From Mesorhizobium sp. LMG 17147 (lineage in GTDB: Bacteria > Pseudomonadota > Alphaproteobacteria > Rhizobiales > Rhizobiaceae), in contig NZ_JANCTC010000028.1 of assembly GCF_024297145.1 (NCBI RefSeq), forward strand, positions 1 through 51,320: a stretch of DNA of 51,320 nt, read 5' to 3'. Of the stretch, positions 46,755 through 51,320 are shown piece by piece (position 1 is the stretch's first letter; every line of letters starts with the position of its first letter). Under the pieces are notes generated by a model. The model had not been told where the DNA came from. It did not search any database and saw only the letters and a list, made by a program, of their open reading frames with translations. Made by a program: the position numbers and the translations under genes.

Positions 46755-47753
46755 TCAGTCGTTGCGCCTGAAATTGCGGATGCGGTCGAACAGCACGGCG
46801 AGCAGGATGGCGCCGCCGATGAACACGCCTTGCCAGAAGGCATTGATGCCGAGCAGGCCGAGGCTGTTGCGGATGACCTCGATCAGCGCCGCGCCGACGA
46901 CCGCGCCGAAAGCGGTGCCCATGCCGCCGGCCAGGTTGGCGCCGCCGATGACGGTGGCGGCGATCACCTGAAGCTCCATGCCGTTGCCGAGATTGGTGGT
47001 GACCGCGCCCAGCCAGCCGGTCTGGATGATGCCGGCAAGGCCAGCCGCCAGTGCCGAGATCATGTAGACGACAACCTTGATCTGGCGCACCGGAACGCCG
47101 GTCAGCGTCGCCGCATGCTCGTTGCCGCCGATGGCGAAGATGTGCCGGCCGAATTTCGTCCAGCGCAGCACAAAGCCGGTGATCAACGCCAGCACGATCA
47201 TGTAGAGCACCGGATTGGCGATCCCGAACACCCATGCGCCGCCGCCCAGCGCCAGCAGCTTGTCGTGGTCCGGCCCGAACTGGAAGACGACGGTGTTGTT
47301 GGACGCGACCATGGCAAGGCTGCGCGCAATCGACAGCATGCCGAGCGTCACCACGAAGGGCGGAAAGCCGAGATAGGCGATCAGAACCCCGTTGAAGGCG
47401 CCGATGATCAGCGCTGTCGCGATCGCAGCGCCAATGCCGATCTCGATGCCGTAGCCGGCATGCATGGTCACGGCCAGTACCATCGAGCAAAGGCAAAGCA
47501 CCGAGCCGACCGACAGGTCGATACCGCCCGTGATGATGACGAAGGTCATGCCGAGCGCGACGATGGCGACGAAGGTGACGTTGCGGGTGATGTTGTAGAG
47601 GTTCTTGGTTGTGGCGAAGGAATCCGTGGCCACCGACAGGAACAGGCAGGCGAGGATGACCGCGATCACCACCCAGAAGGTCTGGCTGGCAAACACCTTG
47701 CTCAGCAAGGTGTGCTGCTTGTGCGCGATCGTCTGATCAAGGGTGACAGCCAT
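46755..47753 (-). CDS. ABC transporter permease, RbsC-like
   Basis: This 332-residue protein has about ten hydrophobic segments and CUT2 permease blocks (GGIDLSVGSVLCLCSMV, GAFNGVLIAYLGFPPFVVTLG, GGANLAGGMGTAFGAVVGAAL). It is the pore of a third sugar-type transporter, whose binding protein is encoded divergently at 48956. It follows the ATPase gene by 34 bases on the same strand. Confidence 0.9.
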   Translation of the reverse strand: MAVTLDQTIAHKQHTLLSKVFASQTFWVVIAVILACLFLSVATDSFATTKNLYNITRNVTFVAIVALGMTFVIITGGIDLSVGSVLCLCSMVLAVTMHAGYGIEIGIGAAIATALIIGAFNGVLIAYLGFPPFVVTLGMLSIARSLAMVASNNTVVFQFGPDHDKLLALGGGAWVFGIANPVLYMIVLALITGFVLRWTKFGRHIFAIGGNEHAATLTGVPVRQIKVVVYMISALAAGLAGIIQTGWLGAVTTNLGNGMELQVIAATVIGGANLAGGMGTAFGAVVGAALIEVIRNSLGLLGINAFWQGVFIGGAILLAVLFDRIRNFRRND

Positions 47754-47787
47754 TATCGACCTTTTTTACTCATGGTTGAGGCGTCAA

Positions 47788-48528
<741 letters not shown>

Positions 48529-48672
48529 CAGCCTTCTTGCCTCCCCGTGCTTTTGGGCCAGCGGTTCTGCCGCGGCCTTTCGCTCTCCCCAGTTCCTCCC
48601 GGAAGCAGCGATTTCGCCCATTTACGCATAAGCCTTCTTGGCGTCAACCACGGCTTCTTTCGAAAAATCAGT

Positions 48673-48685
48673 TTTGTAGGACAAA
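48673..48685. promoter_or_regulatory. Candidate GntR operator in the divergent control region
   Basis: TTTGTAGGACAAA, a 13-base inverted repeat with a three-base centre, resembles FadR-subfamily GntR sites. It lies in the 427-base gap between the divergent ATPase and binding-protein genes. A possible plus-strand promoter (TTGACG at 48691) follows, and a GntR gene stands downstream at 50087. Confidence 0.45.
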
Positions 48686-48955
48686 TAGCATTGACGTCGG
48701 TGACAAGGCGATATTAGCTAAGTGTCGGAGGAGCTTGCGCCGATCCCCCGGGTTGCCGGAAGGAATCGGTGAGGGTTTGTCGGTCAGGGATTTGGTAACC
48801 GGCGATATCTGTCGGTGCCGGTCTGAGACTGAATATGAAAATGCTTATCGACCTGGCTTGGCGACACGAGTGCGACGTCCTCTGTCATCTTGCTCCGGGT
48901 CGGTCTGTGTGTGGCGGGCACGCGGTGTCCGTTTGTTTCAAAAGGGAGGACTGAC

Positions 48956-49945
48956 ATGAGGAAATCACTATTGCTCGCTGCCGCCGCCGTCATGGCGTTG
49001 GGTGCCGGGCCGGCCATGGCCAAGAAACAGCTCGTCATCGTCGTGAAGGGTCTCGACAATCCATTCTTCGAGGCCATCCACCAGGGCTGCGAGAAATGGA
49101 ACAAGGAAAACGCCAGCTCGGAATATGAGTGCTTCTACACCGGACCGGCGTCGACCTCGGATGAGGCCGGTGAAGCCCAGATCGTCCAGGACATGCTGAG
49201 CAAGCCCGACACGGTGGCGATGGCGATTTCGCCGTCGAACGCGCCATTGATCGCGCAGACGATCAAGAGCGCCAATCCGTCGATCCCGATCATGACCGTC
49301 GACGCCGACCTCAGCAAGGAAGACGCGGCGCTGCGCAAGACCTATCTCGGCACCGACAACTACCTGATGGGTCACAAGATCGGCGAATACATCAAGAAGG
49401 CCAAGCCGAATGGCGGCAAGATCTGCACCATCGAAGGCAATCCGGCGGCCGACAACATCCTGCGCCGCGCGCAGGGCATGCGTGACGCGCTTTCAGGCAA
49501 GGACGGCCTCGCGGCGCTGGCAGGGGAAGGCGGCTGGACCGAAGTTGCCGGCTGCCCGGTGTTCACCAATGACGACGGCGCCAAGGGCGTGCAGGCGATG
49601 ACCGACATCCTCGCCGCCAATCCCGATCTCGACGCCTTCGGTATCATGGGCGGCTGGCCGCTGTTCGGCGCTCCGCAGCCCTATCGCGACCTGTTCAAGC
49701 CGATGGCCGACAAGATCGCCAGCAACGCCTTCGTCATCGGCGCCGCCGACACGATCGGCGACGAGGTGGCGATTGCTCGTGACGGGCTGGTGACCGCACT
49801 GGTTGGCCAGCGGCCGTTCGAGATGGGCTACAAGGCGCCTTCGGTGATGATCGACCTGATCGAAGGCAAGCCGGTGGCCGATCCGGTGTTCACCGGCCTC
49901 GACGAATGCACCAAGGATACCGTCGACACCTGCATCCAGAAGTAG
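48956..49945 (+). CDS. Periplasmic sugar-binding protein, RbsB-like
   Basis: This 329-residue protein starts at 48956 with AAGGGAGG. The signal peptide SLLLAAAAVMALGAGPAMA is followed by a type I binding fold (LVIVVKGLDNPFFEAIHQGC, ISPSNAPLIAQTIKSA, TVDADLSKEDAALRKTYLGTDN). The mature protein has an even number of Cys spread through it and a Cys-rich tail (DECTKDTVDTCIQK) that may form disulfides. Its operon partners are divergent. A terminator hairpin follows. Confidence 0.9.
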   Translation: MRKSLLLAAAAVMALGAGPAMAKKQLVIVVKGLDNPFFEAIHQGCEKWNKENASSEYECFYTGPASTSDEAGEAQIVQDMLSKPDTVAMAISPSNAPLIAQTIKSANPSIPIMTVDADLSKEDAALRKTYLGTDNYLMGHKIGEYIKKAKPNGGKICTIEGNPAADNILRRAQGMRDALSGKDGLAALAGEGGWTEVAGCPVFTNDDGAKGVQAMTDILAANPDLDAFGIMGGWPLFGAPQPYRDLFKPMADKIASNAFVIGAADTIGDEVAIARDGLVTALVGQRPFEMGYKAPSVMIDLIEGKPVADPVFTGLDECTKDTVDTCIQK

Positions 49946-49955
49946 GTCGGCAATT

Positions 49956-49980
49956 ACGGGGCGCCCGTCGGGCGCCCCGT
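49956..49980 (+). terminator. Terminator-like hairpin without T-run
   Basis: ACGGGGCGCCC (49956-49966), loop GTC, GGGCGCCCCGT (49970-49980): eleven perfect pairs directly after the binding-protein gene. Only two T follow, so termination may be incomplete or Rho-assisted, letting some transcripts reach the GntR gene. Confidence 0.65.
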
Positions 49981-50086
49981 TACGCATCGTCCATACAACG
50001 CACGAGGCGACGCTGCTTTGGAGCGTAGGCCGCTGCCTTGTCGTGCCCTGAATTCAGGCTCGACAAGCAGCTGCCGGGGAATACGA

Positions 50087-50863
50087 ATGCCGGACGCGAC
50101 ATCAAAAAAGCGACCCGCCAAGAAGGCAGAGGCTGAGCGGCCGGCCGGCGTTCGGCGCGCCGACGCCGCACACTTTCCCGGCTCGAGCGTGCATGCGTCG
50201 CTGGCCAACGAAATCGGGCTGAGGATCGTGCGCGGCGACTATCCGCCGGGAACCATCCTGCCCAACGAAGCCAAATGGTCCGAGACCTTCGACGTCAGCC
50301 GCTCGGCGGTGCGCGAAGCCATAAAAATGCTAATGGCCAAGAGCCTACTTGCCTCGCGCCCGAAGATCGGCAGCTGGGTCGAGCCGAAGGAGCGCTGGAA
50401 CCTGCTCGATCGCGATGTGCTGGCCTGGTACGCGACCTCGCCGGACCGTGAGGTGTTCCTCAGGACCGTGCAGGAATTCCGCCACATCATCGAGCCGGAG
50501 GCCAGCGCCTTTGCCGCCATGCGGCGCACCGACGAGCAGATGGCCGAGATCAGCCAGGCCTGCCGCGAGATGGGCGAGGCGACCAATCTGCAGGAGCGAA
50601 CGCGCGCCGACACGCGGTTTCACCTCGCCATCCTGCGGGCCTCGGGCAACGATCTGCTGGTGCCGCTCGGCGTGCTGATCGAATCGGCGCTCGATCACCT
50701 GTTTGTTTTCGTCACGCGCGAAACCAGCGACCAGCAGCATGCGCAGAGGCTGCATGAGGCAATCGAGAAGAACATCCGCCTGCAGCGGCCGGCTGCAGCC
50801 CGTGCCGCGGTGCACAGACTTCTAGCCAACACCGACGACGTCATCGGCCGGTCGCGGCGGTGA
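50087..50863 (+). CDS. GntR-family regulator, FadR/FCD subfamily
   Basis: The 258-residue protein starts at 50087 with GGGGAA upstream. A 25-residue basic tail leads to the winged helix (SLANEIGLRIVRGDYPPGTIL, WSETFDVSRSAVREAIKMLM) and a C-terminal FCD domain with predicted metal-binding Asp/His residues (FRHIIEPEASAFAAM, DTRFHLAIL, DHLFVFVTRETSDQQH). It is probably the regulator of the adjacent transporter via the site at 48673. Its last 63 bases have a diverged second copy at 51045-51107. Confidence 0.88.
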   Translation: MPDATSKKRPAKKAEAERPAGVRRADAAHFPGSSVHASLANEIGLRIVRGDYPPGTILPNEAKWSETFDVSRSAVREAIKMLMAKSLLASRPKIGSWVEPKERWNLLDRDVLAWYATSPDREVFLRTVQEFRHIIEPEASAFAAMRRTDEQMAEISQACREMGEATNLQERTRADTRFHLAILRASGNDLLVPLGVLIESALDHLFVFVTRETSDQQHAQRLHEAIEKNIRLQRPAAARAAVHRLLANTDDVIGRSRR

Positions 50864-50933
50864 TGGTTGCACAGGGCTGGCGAACTCGGGTGGGACAGGA
50901 ATTCGGTTTTTATCGTCGCAATGTATTTTGTTC

Positions 50934-51015
50934 TTGATTTGTGCCGGCAGCTATGCTACTAATTTGGGTATGGTGCGAATTGGCGCCGACGACCCGCCCA
51001 CCGAGGCGGGTTTTT
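50934..51015 (+). ncRNA. Possible short transcript: promoter and terminator 30 bases apart
   Basis: TTGATT (50934-50939), 17 bases, TACTAA (50957-50962) resemble a promoter. ACCCGCC-CACCGA-GGCGGGT (50992-51011) followed by TTTTT is a good rho-independent terminator. A transcript of about 45 bases would result. The terminator is well supported; the promoter is not proven, and the hairpin may merely be the end of another gene. Confidence 0.3.
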
Positions 51016-51044
51016 GTTTTTGGCTTCTTCCGATCGGAAGTGCG

Positions 51045-51107
51045 CGTGCTTTGGTGCACAGACTTCTCGCCAATACCGACGACGTTATCGGCCGGTTTCG
51101 GCGCTGA
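51045..51107 (+). pseudogene. 3' remnant of a second GntR-family gene
   Basis: The 21 codons RALVHRLLANTDDVIGRFRR plus stop match the last 21 codons of the GntR gene at 50801-50863, with nine base differences by my count. Nothing upstream (terminator, then unrelated DNA) continues the gene, so it is only the leftover end of a paralogue, lost by deletion or by mobile-element activity. Confidence 0.7.
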
Positions 51108-51208
51108 TTCGATCGTTTCTCGGCCAACTGCGTGTAAGTCGGGTCAACCAGCAACGAAGGTCGATCGTTCCCGTCAGTCGCAAATCGCAAATTTAGAGCG
51201 GCGGACTT

Positions 51209-51320
51209 TCATGTGAGTCCATAGCCTGCGGCAGTGAAGTAGTTTCTGCATTCTGTTGGAGAGAAGAGATTGCAGATATCGCCAATGGCCTGCCACAGGG
51301 CGTCGATGGTTCTGATGGCC
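51209..51320 (-). mobile_element. 3' end of an IS630-family transposase (partial, runs off window)
   Basis: The minus strand from the window edge encodes AIRTIDALWQAIGDICNLFS then CRNYFTAAGY and a stop at 51209, the characteristic C-terminus of IS630-type DDE transposases (CRNYFxAAGY). Only 36 residues are visible. The insertion end must lie just left of 51209; the inverted repeat could not be defined without the other end. Confidence 0.8.

Overview
The window reads as the chromosome of a Mesorhizobium-like member of the Rhizobiales. The grounds are high GC, RIME-like palindromic intergenic repeats, EcfG/RpoE2-type promoters, DUF1236 and DUF2934 small proteins, and a large stock of sugar ABC transporters. 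No rRNA, tRNA or CRISPR array was seen, and no integrase. All family assignments come from reading the translations; no database search was run.

Region 1 (1 to about 15.4 kb) is part of a prophage or prophage remnant. It holds internal-virion-type proteins (306-2271), a mostly minus-strand accessory block (2307-6320: two zinc-ribbon proteins, small membrane proteins, an ATP-dependent DNA ligase, a KTSC protein, a lipoprotein), a VanZ-like protein, and a 1067-aa tail fibre with a C-terminal SGNH hydrolase. A methyltransferase and an acetyltransferase module follow, then three tandem paralogous 55-60 aa genes, two of them behind the same palindrome-containing promoter. A compact lysis cassette (muramidase, small membrane protein, overlapping Rz/Rz1-like spanins, holin-like protein) closes it, ending in a strong terminator at 15399.

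Region 2 (15.5-20.1 kb) carries small secreted or acidic host proteins. Four sites match the RpoE2/EcfG consensus GGAAC-N18/19-TT, three of them placed just upstream of genes, so this looks like a small general-stress-response island. It also holds several strong RNA hairpins and a glycine-rich repeat protein.

Region 3 (20.2-38.3 kb) is a catabolic island. It encodes a two-subunit aconitase X, a LacI regulator, a CUT1-type transporter with two unequal ATPases, a MocA-like Gfo/Idh/MocA dehydrogenase, a MocC-like TIM-barrel isomerase, an RbsB/RbsC/RbsA-type transporter whose binding protein parallels MocB, a DUF4432 epimerase-like protein, a MocD-like diiron oxygenase, a MocE Rieske ferredoxin and a PanB-like protein that lacks the usual metal ligands. 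The closest known system is rhizopine (3-O-methyl-scyllo-inosamine) catabolism, so the substrate may be a methylated or amino cyclitol, or a related sugar. A broken TonB-receptor 3' end lies inside the left part and a truncated MFS transporter lies at the right end.

Region 4 (38.4-46.4 kb, minus strand) is a molybdenum-hydroxylase operon: SRPBCC/CoxG-like protein, FAD subunit, 2Fe-2S subunit, molybdopterin subunit split into two reading frames, MoxR/CoxD-like ATPase, VWA/CoxE-like protein and an amidohydrolase, with an AraC regulator upstream. Region 5 (46.6-51.3 kb) holds a third sugar ABC transporter (ATPase and permease divergent from the binding protein), a FadR-type GntR regulator, the leftover 3' end of a second GntR gene, and the 3' end of an IS630 transposase running off the window.
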